A DNA stretch of 64,000 bases from Protaetiibacter intestinalis (GCF_003627075.1 NZ_CP032630.1:558001-622000), one strand, 5' to 3'. Shown: positions 11,833 to 21,800, numbered from the stretch's first letter. Translations and numbers: made by a program. The notes: generated by a model from the letters alone, not told the origin.

Positions 11833-12474
11833 TCACATCCGCCGCAGCCGGAGGAGGGAGACGACCCCGCCGATCAGCAGCGCGGGGCCGGCGATGAGCG
11901 CCATCGCGAGCATGTTGCCCGGCGCCCCGAAGAAGCCGGTGACGGCGGCCGCGACGATCATGACGAGCGCGATGACGAGCTGGTCGGGCGAGCGCCAGAG
12001 CATCGTGCCGGCGAGGTACATCGCCCCGACGAGCAGCGCGTAGGCGGAGGTGAAGTAGATGGCGACCACCTCGTCCGTGGCGCCTGCCCGGATGAGCGCG
12101 TAGCCGAGCGCGGCGGTCGCGGTGCCGAGCACGGCCCACGAGATGCCGTAGACGGTGCCGACGAAGTCGCTCACGCCCTTGATGCCGCGGTTGGTGCGCA
12201 CCCCGACGACGGCCGAGGTGACGGCCGCGCCGAGGATGAGGGCCGCGAACGCGGGTGCGGCGACGACGAGCGGCACCGCGACGGGCGAGGGGCCGCCCGG
12301 CCAGGCCGCCCACAGCAGGGTGTAGCCGATGAGCCACGCGCCGCCCCACACGAAGTAGTAGACGGGCACCTGGGCACCGAACAGGCGCTTCACGCCGCGC
12401 GTCTCGCCCGCGATGAGGGCGAGCGACTGCTCGGGCGTGAGGTCGTCGTCGTCGGATGCGTCGGGCTCGGTCAT
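11833..12474 (-). CDS. Multi-pass membrane protein of an ABC exporter operon
   Basis: A 213-residue protein. A short acidic N-terminus (EPDASDDDDLTPEQSLALI) precedes five or six hydrophobic helices. The family is not recognised beyond frequent co-occurrence with small winged-helix regulators. It is the first gene of the exporter operon, four bases before the regulator gene. I start it at 12474, since the longer upstream frame would cross the promoter region and the divergent gene. A sensor-like or accessory role is inference. Confidence 0.7.
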   Translation of the reverse strand: MTEPDASDDDDLTPEQSLALIAGETRGVKRLFGAQVPVYYFVWGGAWLIGYTLLWAAWPGGPSPVAVPLVVAAPAFAALILGAAVTSAVVGVRTNRGIKGVSDFVGTVYGISWAVLGTATAALGYALIRAGATDEVVAIYFTSAYALLVGAMYLAGTMLWRSPDQLVIALVMIVAAAVTGFFGAPGNMLAMALIAGPALLIGGVVSLLRLRRM

Positions 12475-12479
12475 GGCTA

Positions 12480-12503
12480 CTTTGTAACGCAAAGTGCTTT
12501 GCG
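12480..12503 (-). promoter_or_regulatory. Candidate operator of the ABC exporter operon
   Basis: Three alternating half sites, CTTTG-TAACG-CAAAG-TG-CTTTG, form two overlapping inverted repeats. The inner one, CGCAAAG-TG-CTTTGCG, is perfect. It begins six bases upstream of the first ATG of the operon, the expected place for the operon's winged-helix repressor. Confidence 0.5.
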
Positions 12504-12530
12504 GGTCAAGTGTCAGTCTCGCCCTCCCCC

Positions 12531-12574
12531 TTGACGCCAACGACCGACGGTCGTAACGTACAACCAAATGGTTG
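12531..12574 (+). promoter_or_regulatory. Promoter and operators of the ArsR-type gene
   Basis: TTGACG (12531-12536), a 17-base spacer and TAACGT (12554-12559) make a near-consensus promoter whose start point falls within about two bases of the ATG at 12568. Two palindromes overlap it: CGACC-GAC-GGTCG in the spacer and CAACCA-AA-TGGTTG (12561-12574) across the start codon. Autorepression is likely. Confidence 0.65.
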
Positions 12575-12906
12575 CACAAACGGAACTGAGCGAGGCGGAG
12601 GTCGACCGCCTCTTCCATGCCCTCGCCGACCGCACCCGGCGCGACATCGTGCGACGCACCCTGCTCGGCGAGCGCTCCGTGAGCGAGCTCGCCGCCGACT
12701 ACGCGATGTCCTTCGCCGCGGTGCAGAAGCACGTCGCCGTGCTGGAGGGAGCGGGACTCGTGACCAAGCAGACCCGCGGTCGCGCACGCATCGTGCGCGC
12801 CGACCCCGAACAGCTCGCCCGCGCACGCGCACTGCTCGACGCCTACGCCGAGCTCTGGCGCGGACGCATCGACCGTCTCGACGCGCTGCTCGCCGACGAC
12901 GACTGA
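12568..12906 (+). CDS. ArsR-family transcriptional regulator (SRPBCC-linked)
   Basis: A 112-residue winged-helix repressor with the ArsR layout: FHALADRTRRDIVRR, SVSELAADYAMSFAAVQKHVAVLEGAGLV as the helix-turn-helix, and the RGRARIVRA wing. No metal-binding cysteine motif is present. It belongs to the group of ArsR proteins paired with AHSA1/SRPBCC domain proteins, and the next gene is exactly that. The transcript is probably leaderless. The operator overlapping its own start codon suggests autorepression; the signal is not evident. Confidence 0.9.
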   Translation: MVAQTELSEAEVDRLFHALADRTRRDIVRRTLLGERSVSELAADYAMSFAAVQKHVAVLEGAGLVTKQTRGRARIVRADPEQLARARALLDAYAELWRGRIDRLDALLADDD

Positions 12907-12935
12907 CCACCCATCCGCAGCTGAAGGAGAGAACC

Positions 12936-13922
12936 ATGCCCGTGACATCCGTCACCACCGATCCCGAGGCGCTCACGATGACCGTCGTGGCCGACTTCCC
13001 CGTGCCCGTCGAGCGCCTCTGGAGCGCGTTCGCCGACCCGCGGCAGCTCGAACGCTTCTGGGGCCCGCCCGGCTACCCCGCGACCTTCGACCGCCACGAG
13101 GTGCACCCCGGCGGCATCTCGCACTACTGGATGACCTCGCCCGAGGGCGAACGCTTCTACGGCCGCTGGGACTTCGTCGAGGTCGACGAGCCGCACCGCT
13201 TCGTGGTGCGCGACTCGTTCGCCGACGCGCAGGGCGAGATCGACACCTCGGTGCCGACCGGGGTGATGACGCTCACCTTCGAGAGCACGCCGACGGGCGC
13301 GCGCTTCACCGCGGTGTCGGAGTCGCCGACCGCCGAGGCGCTCGAGCAGGTGATCGCGATGGGTCAGGCCGAGGGCATGGAGCAGGCGTTCGGCCAGCTC
13401 GACACCGTGCTCGCCGACCTGCGGCAGTACGCGCTCGGCAGCGGCATCCGCACCGAGATGCTCGACGACACGCACGTGCGCTTCACCCGCGCCTTCGAGG
13501 CACCGCGCCACCTGCTGTGGCGGGCGCACACCGAGCCGGAGCTGATGCGCCGCTGGCTGCTCGGCCCCGACGGCTGGACGATGACGGTCTGCGAGAACGA
13601 GCTGCGCGTCGGCGGCGCCTACCGCACCGCGTGGGCGCCCGAGGAGGGCCACCCCGGCGAGCCGTTCGGCTTCGAGGGCGAGAACCTCGTGATCGAGCCG
13701 GAGCGGCGCATGGTGACGACCGAGCGGATGTCGGGCACCGACCTCCCCGGCACCGTCAACGACCTCACCCTCGACGAGGTCGACGGCGTGACGCTGCTCA
13801 CCCTGCTCATCACCTACGCGAGCGTCGAGCAGCGCGACGCGATCCTCGCCACCGGCATGACCGACGGCATGGAGACCTCGTACGCCCGCTTCGAACGCGA
13901 GGTGCTGCCCACCCTCGGATGA
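12936..13922 (+). CDS. Tandem SRPBCC (AHSA1/START-like) domain protein
   Basis: A 328-residue cytosolic protein made of two AHSA1-type START-like domains (about 10-165 and 178-328). Each has the characteristic entry PVERLWSAFADPRQLERFWGP or APRHLLWRAHTEPELMRRWLL, and each ends with a GMEQAF or GMETSYARFE helix. Such domains form a hydrophobic ligand cavity. It is 29 bases after the ArsR gene with AAGGAG before its ATG, so the two form an operon and the regulator probably controls it. Ligand unknown; the duplicated domain suggests internal duplication. Confidence 0.88.
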   Translation: MPVTSVTTDPEALTMTVVADFPVPVERLWSAFADPRQLERFWGPPGYPATFDRHEVHPGGISHYWMTSPEGERFYGRWDFVEVDEPHRFVVRDSFADAQGEIDTSVPTGVMTLTFESTPTGARFTAVSESPTAEALEQVIAMGQAEGMEQAFGQLDTVLADLRQYALGSGIRTEMLDDTHVRFTRAFEAPRHLLWRAHTEPELMRRWLLGPDGWTMTVCENELRVGGAYRTAWAPEEGHPGEPFGFEGENLVIEPERRMVTTERMSGTDLPGTVNDLTLDEVDGVTLLTLLITYASVEQRDAILATGMTDGMETSYARFEREVLPTLG

Positions 13923-13958
13923 CGCACGTGGGCCCTCCGGCGGTAGCCTGGAGGGCTC

Positions 13959-16900
13959 ATGTCCGAGGCGCCCGCATCCCCCTACCGCATCGTCTACCCG
14001 CCCGAGCTGCCCGTCAGCCAGGCGCACGACGAGCTCGCGCGCGCCATCCGCGACCACCAGGTGGTGGTCGTCGCGGGCGCCACCGGCTCGGGCAAGACCA
14101 CCCAGCTGCCGAAGATCTGCCTCGAGCTCGGGCGAACCCGCATCGGCCACACCCAGCCGCGGCGGATCGCGGCCCGCTCGGTCGCCGAGCGCATCGCCTC
14201 CGAGCTGGGCGTCGAACTCGGCGGCGTGGTCGGCTACCAGGTGCGCTTCGACGACCGCACGAAGAGCGAGACCGCGATCAAGCTCATGACCGACGGCGTG
14301 CTGCTGGCCGAGCTCTCGCGCGACCGCGACCTCCGCGCCTACGACACGATCATCATCGACGAGGCGCACGAGCGCTCCCTCACGATCGACTTCCTGCTCG
14401 GCTACCTGAAGCAGCTGCTGCCGCGCCGCCCCGACCTCAAGGTCATCGTCACCTCCGCCACCATCGACCCCGAGAGCTTCGCCCGCCACTTCGCGGATGC
14501 CGCGGGCGAGCCGGCGCCCGTCGTCGAGGTCTCCGGCCGCACCTACCCGGTCGAGCTGCGCTACCGCCCGCTCGTGGCCGAAGCCCTCACCCCCGACGAC
14601 GACTTCGTTCGGGAGGACGACACGCCGCATCCGCCCGCGTCAGGCCGCGCACGCGGCGTGTCGTCCTCCCGAACGGAGACCGCGGAGGCGGATGGCGGGG
14701 ACGTGCAGCAGGGCATCGTCGATGCGCTCGTCGAGCTCGGGCGGGAGGAGCCGGGCGACGTGCTCGTGTTCCTCTCGGGCGAGTCCGAGATCCGGGATGC
14801 GGCGGATGTCGTGGCGGGCCGCTTCGGCGCCGACACCGAGGTCGTGCCGCTGTACGGGCGCCTCTCGGCCGCCGACCAGCACCGGGTGTTCGACACGAAG
14901 CGCCGCCCCGGCATCCGGCGGCGCGTCGTGCTCGCCACCAACGTCGCCGAGACGAGCCTCACGGTGCCCGGCATCCGCTACGTCGTCGACGCGGGCACGG
15001 CGCGCATCAGCCGCTACTCGCCGCGCGCCAAAGTGCAGCGGCTGCCGATCGAGGCGATCAGCCAGGCCTCCGCCAACCAACGCTCCGGCCGCGCGGGCCG
15101 TACGAGCCCCGGCATCGCGATCCGCCTCTACTCGGAGGAGGACTTCGCCCGGCGCCCCGAGTTCACCGACCCCGAGGTGCTGCGCACGGGCCTCGCCGCC
15201 GTCATCCTGCAGATGCTCGAGCTGCGGCTCGGCGACATCCGCGCCTTCCCCTTCCTCACCCCGCCCGACGCGCGCGGCATCGCCGACGGCCTCGACCTGC
15301 TCGCCGAGCTCGGCGCGGTCGACGCGGCGCAGCGCATCACCCGCGTCGGCCGCGACCTCGCGCGGCTGCCCGTCGACCCGCGGTTCGCGCGGATGCTCGT
15401 GGAGGCGAAGACGCACGGCGTCGTGCGCGAGGTGGCGGCGATCGTCGCCGGCCTCTCCATCCAGGACCCGCGCGAGCGCCCGCTCGAGAAGCGGCCGCAG
15501 GCGGATGCCGCGCACGCGCGGTTCCGCGACCCGGGCTCCGACTTCGTCTCGCTGCTGAACCTCTGGAACCACCTGGAGGAGAAGCAGCAGGAGCTCTCCG
15601 GCAACGCCTTCCGGCGTATGTGCAAGGCGGAATATCTCAACTACCTGCGGGTGCGGGAGTGGCAGGACCTGTACCGGCAGGTGACGAGGGCGGGGAAGTC
15701 GGTCGGGCTGACGGTCGGCGCCGCCTCCACGGATGCGGATGCCATCCACAGATCGGTGCTCGCGGGCCTGCTCTCGCGGCTCGGGCTGCGCGACGCCGAG
15801 AAGAAGGACTACCTGGGCTCCCGCGGCCAGCGCTTCGTGATCTTCCCGGGCTCCGGGCTCGCCAAGAAGCAGCCGAACGCCGTCATGGCCGCCGAGCTCG
15901 TCGAGACCTCGCGGCTCTTCGCCCGCACGGTCGCCGCGATCGACCCCGCCTGGGCCGAACCGATCGCGGGCGAGCTCGCCAAGCGCAGCCACTCCGAACC
16001 GCACTGGTCGAGCAAGCAAGGTGCGGCGCTCGTCTGGGAGAAGGTGACGCTCTACGGGGTGCCGATCGTGCCGCGCCGCCGCGCGCAGCTCGCCCGCATC
16101 GACGCGCCGCTCGCGCGCGAGCTGTTCATCCGGCACGCGCTCGTCGAGGGCGACTGGCCGCACGAGCTGCAACGCTCCGCACTGCTCGACTTCGACCGCG
16201 CCAACGAGAAGCTGCGCCGCGAACTCGCCGAGGTCGAGGAGCGCACCCGGCGCCGCGACATCCTCACGGGCGACGAGGCCGTCTACGAGTTCTACGAGCG
16301 GCGGATCCCGGACGAGGTCACCGACTCACGGCGCTTCGCGAGCTGGTGGAAGAGGACGAAGGCCGAGCAGCCCGAGCTGCTCACCATGAGCCGCGCCGAG
16401 CTGCTCGAGGACGACGACGCGGGCGACGCCGCCGGCTTCCCCGACGAGTGGGTGCAGGGGGATGCCCGCTTCCGCATCCGCTACCGCTTCGAGCCGGGCG
16501 CCGACGACGACGGGGTGACCGTCGTCATCCCGCTCGCCGTGCTGCCCCGGGTCGCCGAGCGCGGCTTCGACTGGCTCGTGCCGGGGCTGCGGGAAGACCT
16601 CGTGACGGCGCTCATCAAGGCGCTGCCGAAGCAGCTGCGCCGCCACGTGGTGCCCGCGGGCGACTGGGCGAGGCGCCTCGTCGGCGAGCTGCCGGTGCTG
16701 TCGGACGTCCCGGTCGGCGAGGCCGTGGCGGAGGTCATCCGCGCCGCCGTGCATATTCCCATCACGGCATCCGACATCGAGTGGGAGCGGGTGCCCGCCC
16801 ACCTGCGGATGCGCTTCGAGGTGGTCGACCAGCGCGGGAAGACCCTCGCGGCGGGTCGCGACCTGCCCGCGCTGCAGGCGCGCCTCGCGGAACGCGCGCG

Positions 16901-17804
16901 CACCGACGTGGCCGTGAAGGTCGCCGCCGTCACCCCCGGCCGCGAGCTCGAACGCACCGGGATCACGTCGTGGGACCTCGGCACGATCCCCGAGCAGGTC
17001 ACCGCGACGCAGGGCGGCTCGACCATCGTCGGCTACCCCGCGCTCGTGGACGCCGGTGCCGGCGTCGAACTGAAGGTGTTCGCGACGCGCGCGGAGGCGC
17101 ATGCCGCCCACCCGCGCGGGGTGCGACGGCTCGTCGCCCTCACCCTGCCGAGCCCGCTCGGCTACGTGCAGGAGCAGCTCACCGGGCCCGAGAAGCTCGT
17201 GCTCGCGACCGCCCCCTACCCGAACACGAAGGCCCTGCTCGACGACGTGCTGCTCGCCGTCGTCGACGAGCTCGCGGGGGATGCGGCGCCCCGCGACGAG
17301 GCGGGCTTCGCGGCGCTGCGGGAGCGCGTCTCGGGCGGGCTCATGGATGCGCTGTTCCGCGCCGCGGGGCTCACGGCGCGCGTGCTCACGGGCGCGAAGG
17401 AGGCCGACAAGGCGATCTCGCGGGCGTCGAGCCTCGCCTTCATGGGGCCGCTCGCCGACGCCCGTGGGCAGCTCGAGGCGCTCGTGCATCCCGGTTTCGT
17501 GCGCATCACCGGCCTCGCGCAGCTCGCGCGTGTGCCCGTGTACCTCGCCGGCATCCGGCACCGCGCCGAGAAGCTCGCCGACAACCCCGGCCGCGACCGC
17601 GCCTGGCAGACCCAGGTGGAGGAGGCGGTGGCCCTCTACCGCGCCGCCGGCGGCACCCTCCCCCTCGCCCCCACCACGCCCGCGCACCTCGTGCCCGTCC
17701 GCTGGATGCTCGAGGAACTGCGCCTCTCCCTCTTCGCCCAGCACCTCGGCGCCGCGGGCCCCATCTCGGTGCAGCGCATCCGCAAGGCCCTCACCCCGGG
17801 TTGA
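13959..17804 (+). CDS. hrpA: ATP-dependent RNA helicase HrpA
   Basis: A 1281-residue DEAH-box helicase. The motor core shows Walker A GATGSGKTT (about 40-48), DEAH (about 135), SAT, and the QRSGRAGR motif VI. Then come the winged-helix, HA2 and OB regions and the long HrpA-specific C-terminal DUF3418 region. It acts on structured RNA in the cytosol, with roles in mRNA processing and ribosome rescue in E. coli. Residues about 216-239 are encoded by an in-frame palindrome (14606-14675) that splits motor domain 1 from domain 2. The stop codon lies in the first copy of the downstream tandem repeat. TAGCCT (13944-13949) is a probable -10. Confidence 0.95.
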   Translation: MSEAPASPYRIVYPPELPVSQAHDELARAIRDHQVVVVAGATGSGKTTQLPKICLELGRTRIGHTQPRRIAARSVAERIASELGVELGGVVGYQVRFDDRTKSETAIKLMTDGVLLAELSRDRDLRAYDTIIIDEAHERSLTIDFLLGYLKQLLPRRPDLKVIVTSATIDPESFARHFADAAGEPAPVVEVSGRTYPVELRYRPLVAEALTPDDDFVREDDTPHPPASGRARGVSSSRTETAEADGGDVQQGIVDALVELGREEPGDVLVFLSGESEIRDAADVVAGRFGADTEVVPLYGRLSAADQHRVFDTKRRPGIRRRVVLATNVAETSLTVPGIRYVVDAGTARISRYSPRAKVQRLPIEAISQASANQRSGRAGRTSPGIAIRLYSEEDFARRPEFTDPEVLRTGLAAVILQMLELRLGDIRAFPFLTPPDARGIADGLDLLAELGAVDAAQRITRVGRDLARLPVDPRFARMLVEAKTHGVVREVAAIVAGLSIQDPRERPLEKRPQADAAHARFRDPGSDFVSLLNLWNHLEEKQQELSGNAFRRMCKAEYLNYLRVREWQDLYRQVTRAGKSVGLTVGAASTDADAIHRSVLAGLLSRLGLRDAEKKDYLGSRGQRFVIFPGSGLAKKQPNAVMAAELVETSRLFARTVAAIDPAWAEPIAGELAKRSHSEPHWSSKQGAALVWEKVTLYGVPIVPRRRAQLARIDAPLARELFIRHALVEGDWPHELQRSALLDFDRANEKLRRELAEVEERTRRRDILTGDEAVYEFYERRIPDEVTDSRRFASWWKRTKAEQPELLTMSRAELLEDDDAGDAAGFPDEWVQGDARFRIRYRFEPGADDDGVTVVIPLAVLPRVAERGFDWLVPGLREDLVTALIKALPKQLRRHVVPAGDWARRLVGELPVLSDVPVGEAVAEVIRAAVHIPITASDIEWERVPAHLRMRFEVVDQRGKTLAAGRDLPALQARLAERARTDVAVKVAAVTPGRELERTGITSWDLGTIPEQVTATQGGSTIVGYPALVDAGAGVELKVFATRAEAHAAHPRGVRRLVALTLPSPLGYVQEQLTGPEKLVLATAPYPNTKALLDDVLLAVVDELAGDAAPRDEAGFAALRERVSGGLMDALFRAAGLTARVLTGAKEADKAISRASSLAFMGPLADARGQLEALVHPGFVRITGLAQLARVPVYLAGIRHRAEKLADNPGRDRAWQTQVEEAVALYRAAGGTLPLAPTTPAHLVPVRWMLEELRLSLFAQHLGAAGPISVQRIRKALTPG
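14606..14675. repeat. In-frame palindromic element inside hrpA
   Basis: Two perfect 23-base arms (14606-14628 and 14653-14675) enclose a 24-base loop. The reading frame stays open through the element (it encodes REDDTPHPPASGRARGVSSS). It falls in the variable linker between the two helicase motor domains. Confidence 0.85.
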
Positions 17805-18090
17805 GCAGCCCGCACAGCGCCACCCTCTCCGCGGCACCCCTCCGCGGGTTGAGTAGCCGCGCAGCGGCCCCCTCCCCCGGGTTGAGTAGTCCGCGCAGCT
17901 CCCCTCTCCGCTGGTTGAGTAGCCCGCGCAGCGGGCGTATCGAAACCCATGCAGGCGTGGACCAGTAGGGCCCTCACCGAGCGAAGGCGCCCCATCGAGG
18001 GGCGCCTTCGCTGGTTTCGATACACCGCCTTCGGCGGCACTCAACCAGCGGGAAGGGGTGACGCCCGGCGCGCGGCACTCAACAGCGGGA
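17798..18090. repeat. Tandem and inverted copies of a GGTTGAGTAG...TATCGAAACC repeat (intergenic)
   Basis: This covers most of the gene-free stretch 17805-18144. Four degenerate direct copies of the TTGAGTAG unit begin near 17798, 17845, 17879 and 17911, spaced about 48, 33 and 32 bases. The last is complete and ends in TATCGAAACC at 17947. Two copies in the opposite orientation lie at 18011-18051 and 18073-18090. The complete unit is itself a hairpin (GCCCGC/GCGGGC). I see no gene here; 18091-18144 holds nothing I recognise. Confidence 0.8.
17980..18012. terminator. Strong hairpin downstream of hrpA
   Basis: Fourteen-base arms AGCGAAGGCGCCCC / GGGGCGCCTTCGCT close on the five-base loop ATCGA with perfect pairing. 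It has no U-tract but is the most stable simple hairpin between the convergent hrpA and pdxH genes, so it may end transcription from either side. Confidence 0.55.
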
Positions 18091-18144
18091 AGGCCGCATC
18101 GCGACCGTCCCGCAAGACACAGCGCGGCCGCAGGCCGCACCGCG

Positions 18145-18798
18145 TCACGGCCACAGCCGCTCGCGCATCCACGAGGCGCCCTCGCGCCGGTAGCGCAGGC
18201 GGAGGTGGGCGCGGTCGTGCGCCGCCTGCCAGAACTCGACGGTGCTCGGCACGACGCGCCAGAGCGCCCATGACGCGGGCACGAGCCCGGGGTCGGCCTC
18301 GACCCGGGTGCGCGCGGCGGCGCGCGCCGCCGCGTACTCCGCGTCGCCCGCGAGCACGGGTGCGGGGCGTCCGACGAGGGCCGTCGCCCGCGCCTCGACG
18401 GGGCGGGCGAGGAAGTCGGCGGCCGCCTCCGCGGCGTCGGCGCGCCGCACCTCGCCCTCGACGCGCACCTGCCGTCCGAGCGCCGGCCAGAAGAAGCCGA
18501 GGGCCGCGACGCCGGACGCCGCCATCGCCCGCCCGGGCCGGCTGTCGTCGGGCGTCGCGATCGCCCAGCCGGTGCCATCCACGTCCTTCAGGATCACCAC
18601 CCGCGCGCTCGGGCCGCCGTCATCGTCCGTCGCGAGGGTCGCCGCGTGCGGCGCGAGCACGCCCGCGCGCACCGCGGCGTCGAGCCACTCGAGGAAGAGC
18701 GGCTCGGGTTCGGCCGGTGCGGCGTCCGGGTCGAACACGGGCAGCTCGGCGGGGAACGACGGCAGCGCCCGCAGGCGCGCCCGCAGCTCGTCGGTCAT
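18145..18798 (-). CDS. pdxH: Pyridoxamine 5'-phosphate oxidase
   Basis: A 217-residue FMN enzyme that oxidises pyridoxine- or pyridoxamine-5'-phosphate to pyridoxal-5'-phosphate. The FMN-binding segments SARVVILKDVDGTGWAI and GFFWPALGRQVRVEG are present. So is the C-terminal substrate signature VEFWQ...DRAHLRLRYRR...WMRERLWP, which separates true PdxH from other PPOX-fold proteins. Full length, cytosolic, monocistronic. The ATG is seven bases after a TAGCCT -10 element. Confidence 0.92.
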   Translation of the reverse strand: MTDELRARLRALPSFPAELPVFDPDAAPAEPEPLFLEWLDAAVRAGVLAPHAATLATDDDGGPSARVVILKDVDGTGWAIATPDDSRPGRAMAASGVAALGFFWPALGRQVRVEGEVRRADAAEAAADFLARPVEARATALVGRPAPVLAGDAEYAAARAAARTRVEADPGLVPASWALWRVVPSTVEFWQAAHDRAHLRLRYRREGASWMRERLWP

Positions 18799-18804
18799 GG
18801 CTCG

Positions 18805-18810
18805 AGGCTA
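18805..18810 (-). promoter_or_regulatory. Leaderless -10 element (TAGCCT) of pdxH
   Basis: TAGCCT on the minus strand ends seven bases before the pdxH ATG at 18798, so transcription should begin at the start codon. Confidence 0.5.
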
Positions 18811-18874
18811 GCGGGAGGTATCAGGCCGGGCCCGCCGCCCTCCTCACTGTCACCGATCCCCCCGAGGAGCAGCC

Positions 18875-21800
18875 ATGTCCGCCACCGCCTTCCGCCCCCT
18901 GTCCGCGCAGGTCACCACCCCCGACGGCTCCCCCGTCGCCGGTGCCGCCGTCACCCGCACGGCACCCGACCGCACGACCCTCACGGTCGAGACCGACGCG
19001 CGCGGCATCGCCCGCTTCGACGCGGACCCGCGCGAGGCGGCCTCCCTCACCGCGATCGCGAAGGGCCTCGCCCCCGACGCACGCGAGATCGGCGACGGCT
19101 ACCCGGTGCGCCCCGACGGGGTCGAGCAGTTCGTGCTCGCCCCCGCCGGCTGGCCCGCCTACTACCGCGGGCGTGTGCGGGTGCCGTTCCGCCCGGTTCC
19201 GGATGCCGTGGGCGTGCGCCTCGTCGGCGGTGCGGCCCCGAAGGACGACGCGGGCTACGACGGCCTCGACGCGATCGGCGACGCGCGCGACGTGATCCGC
19301 TTCGGCGACCCGACGGTCGCCGTCGTTCGACTCGCCGCCCCCGCGGGCGGCGACACGGTGCGCGACATCGGCCGCGAGGTGGCGGATGTCGACCGCCTCG
19401 GCGAGGTCGGCGCGGTCGTCGAGCTCACCGACCGCGGCGCCGCGTTCCTCACCGACGAGCTCGTCGTGTCGCTGCTGACGGACGACGTCGACCCGGTGGC
19501 CCTCGCCGCCCGCCACGGGCTCGAGGTCGTGAAGCGCTTCGAGGCGCTGCCGCGCACCTACGTGCTGCGCTCCCCCGCCGGCGCCGGCTATGACCTGCTC
19601 GACATCCTCGCCGCGGTGGTCGCCGAGCCGGGCGTGCGCTACGCGGAGCCGAACCTCGTCGTCACGGTCGAGGACGACGCCGTCACCCCCAACGACTTCC
19701 TCTTCCCGCAGCAGTGGGACCACGGCGTCATCGGCACCCCCGACGCCTGGCAGGTGCTGCAGGACCTCGACCCCGCCCACACCTTCGGCTCGCCCGACGT
19801 CACGATCGCGGTCGTCGACTCGGGCGTCGACGACGGGCACCCGGGCATGGCGGTCACCCTGAGCGACGGCACCGCGAAGGTGAGCCGGCTGTTCGACTTC
19901 GCGCGGATGGCCGCCGACAACGACAACACCGCCGACGGCGACCACGGCACCAACTGCGCCGGCACCGCCGCGGGCGCGGTGAACAACGCGGAGGGCACGG
20001 CGGGCGTCGCGGGCAACTGCCACGTGTTCGGCATCCGGCGCTCCGGGCCCGAGACGCGCTACGCGGAGATGTACCTGTGGCTCGCCGGCCTCGACGCGAA
20101 CTCGTCCACGGCGGGCTTCCCGGCGCAGCTCGCGACGGGCGTCGACGTCATCACGAACAGCTTCGGCTTCAGCATCGGCATGCCGATCTCGGCCCTCATG
20201 CAGGACACCTTCGACGCCGTCACGGACGACGGGCGCGGGGGGCTCGGCACCGCGCTGTTCTTCTCGGCCGGCAACAACATCCGCGACCTCGACGCCACCT
20301 CCGACCGCCCGTGGAGCATGTACGGCCGCTGCTTCGGCGTGGCCGCATCGACGCTCGACACCGACGGCGTCACCGAGATCCACGCCGGCTACAGCAACTT
20401 CGGCAGCACGATCGACTTCGCCGCCCCCTCGCACACGCGGTTCCGCTCGCCCGACCCCGCGATCCGCCACGACCCGAACACCGAGTTCGGCATCTTCTCC
20501 TCGACGCGCGCCGACGCCCCCGAGGGCACCGCGATCGCCGGGTCGGCGGATGCGACGACGACGCTCAGCGCGGCATCCGCGGCGGGGGCGACGAGCCTCT
20601 CGGTGGCGAGCACGGCGGGGGCGACGGTCGGCGGCGCGCTGCTCGTCGGCAACGTCGCGACGCGTGCCGCCCGCGGCCGCACCATCACCGCCGTCGACGC
20701 GGGCGCCGGCACCGTCTCGTTCGACTTCCCCCTCACCACCGGCTTCGCCTCCGGCACCGCCGTCGCCTTCGCGCCGCGGCGCTACCGCTCCGACTTCGGC
20801 GGCACCTCGCACGCCACCCCGCTCACGGCGGGTGTCGCGGCGCTCATGCTGTCGGCGAACCCGCAGCTGCGCTGGGACCAGGTGGGCCAGATCCTGCGCG
20901 ACACGGCCGTCAAGATCGACCCCACCCAGACCGACCCGGTGGGCCGCTGGACGGATGTCAACGGCCTCGTCTCCTCCGACCCCGGCTACGCGGGCCCGAG
21001 CTTCAGCCGCTGGTTCGGCGCCGGGCGCATCGACGCGGGCGCGGCGGTGAGCCGCGCCGCCTGCACGATCGACCTGGTGACCGACGAGCTCGCCTTCACC
21101 GACATCCCCGAGGGCGAGGAGGCCTGGCGCGCGGTGCGCTTCGACGTGCACAGCCTCTACGCCTCCACCTTCACCGTCACGGGCGCACCCGCGGCCCCGT
21201 TCGGGCTGCCGCTCGGCGCCACCGAGTCGCTCACCGGCACCGCCGACTACCAGACGGTGCAGGAGGCCTACCTGTGGGTCAACTTCGTCGGCACCACGGC
21301 GGGCGCGACCGCCGCGGGCAGCATCACGGTGCGGCACGACCAGACCGGCCAGGAGTGGACGCTGCAGATCGCCGCGAACACCGTGCCGCCGACCTCCGCG
21401 TGCGTCATGCTCGTGCTCGACCGCTCCGGCTCGATGGATGCCGCATCCGGTGTCGGCACGGCGAAGCGCATCGACGTGCTGCACTACTCGGCCGGCATCC
21501 TCGCGGAGGCCGTGCACGAGGGCGACGGGGTGGGCATCGTCGGCTTCGACGACGACTCCTTCCCCGTGCTCGTGCCGCCCGTGGGTCCGCTGCTCGCGCC
21601 CACGATCTTCGACACGACGCGCGGGGACGTGCGCTCGAAGATCTCGAGCTACGCGGTGAACCTCAACGGCGCGACCTCGATCGGCGACGGCCTCGAACTC
21701 GGTCAGAACGAACTGAACCCGGTCGGCGGCTACGACACGAAGGCGACGATCGTCTTCACCGACGGCTACGAGAACCGCAACGCCTTCATCGCCGACGTGT

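Noticed and set aside
17798-17947. Possible CRISPR array
   Set aside because: Copies are unevenly spaced (48, 33, 32 bases), degenerate, have no regular spacers and occur in both orientations; no cas gene nearby.
13517-17968. Open frame of 1483 codons in another frame of hrpA
   Set aside because: Arg/Pro/Ala-rich shadow without domains; the hrpA frame carries every helicase motif.
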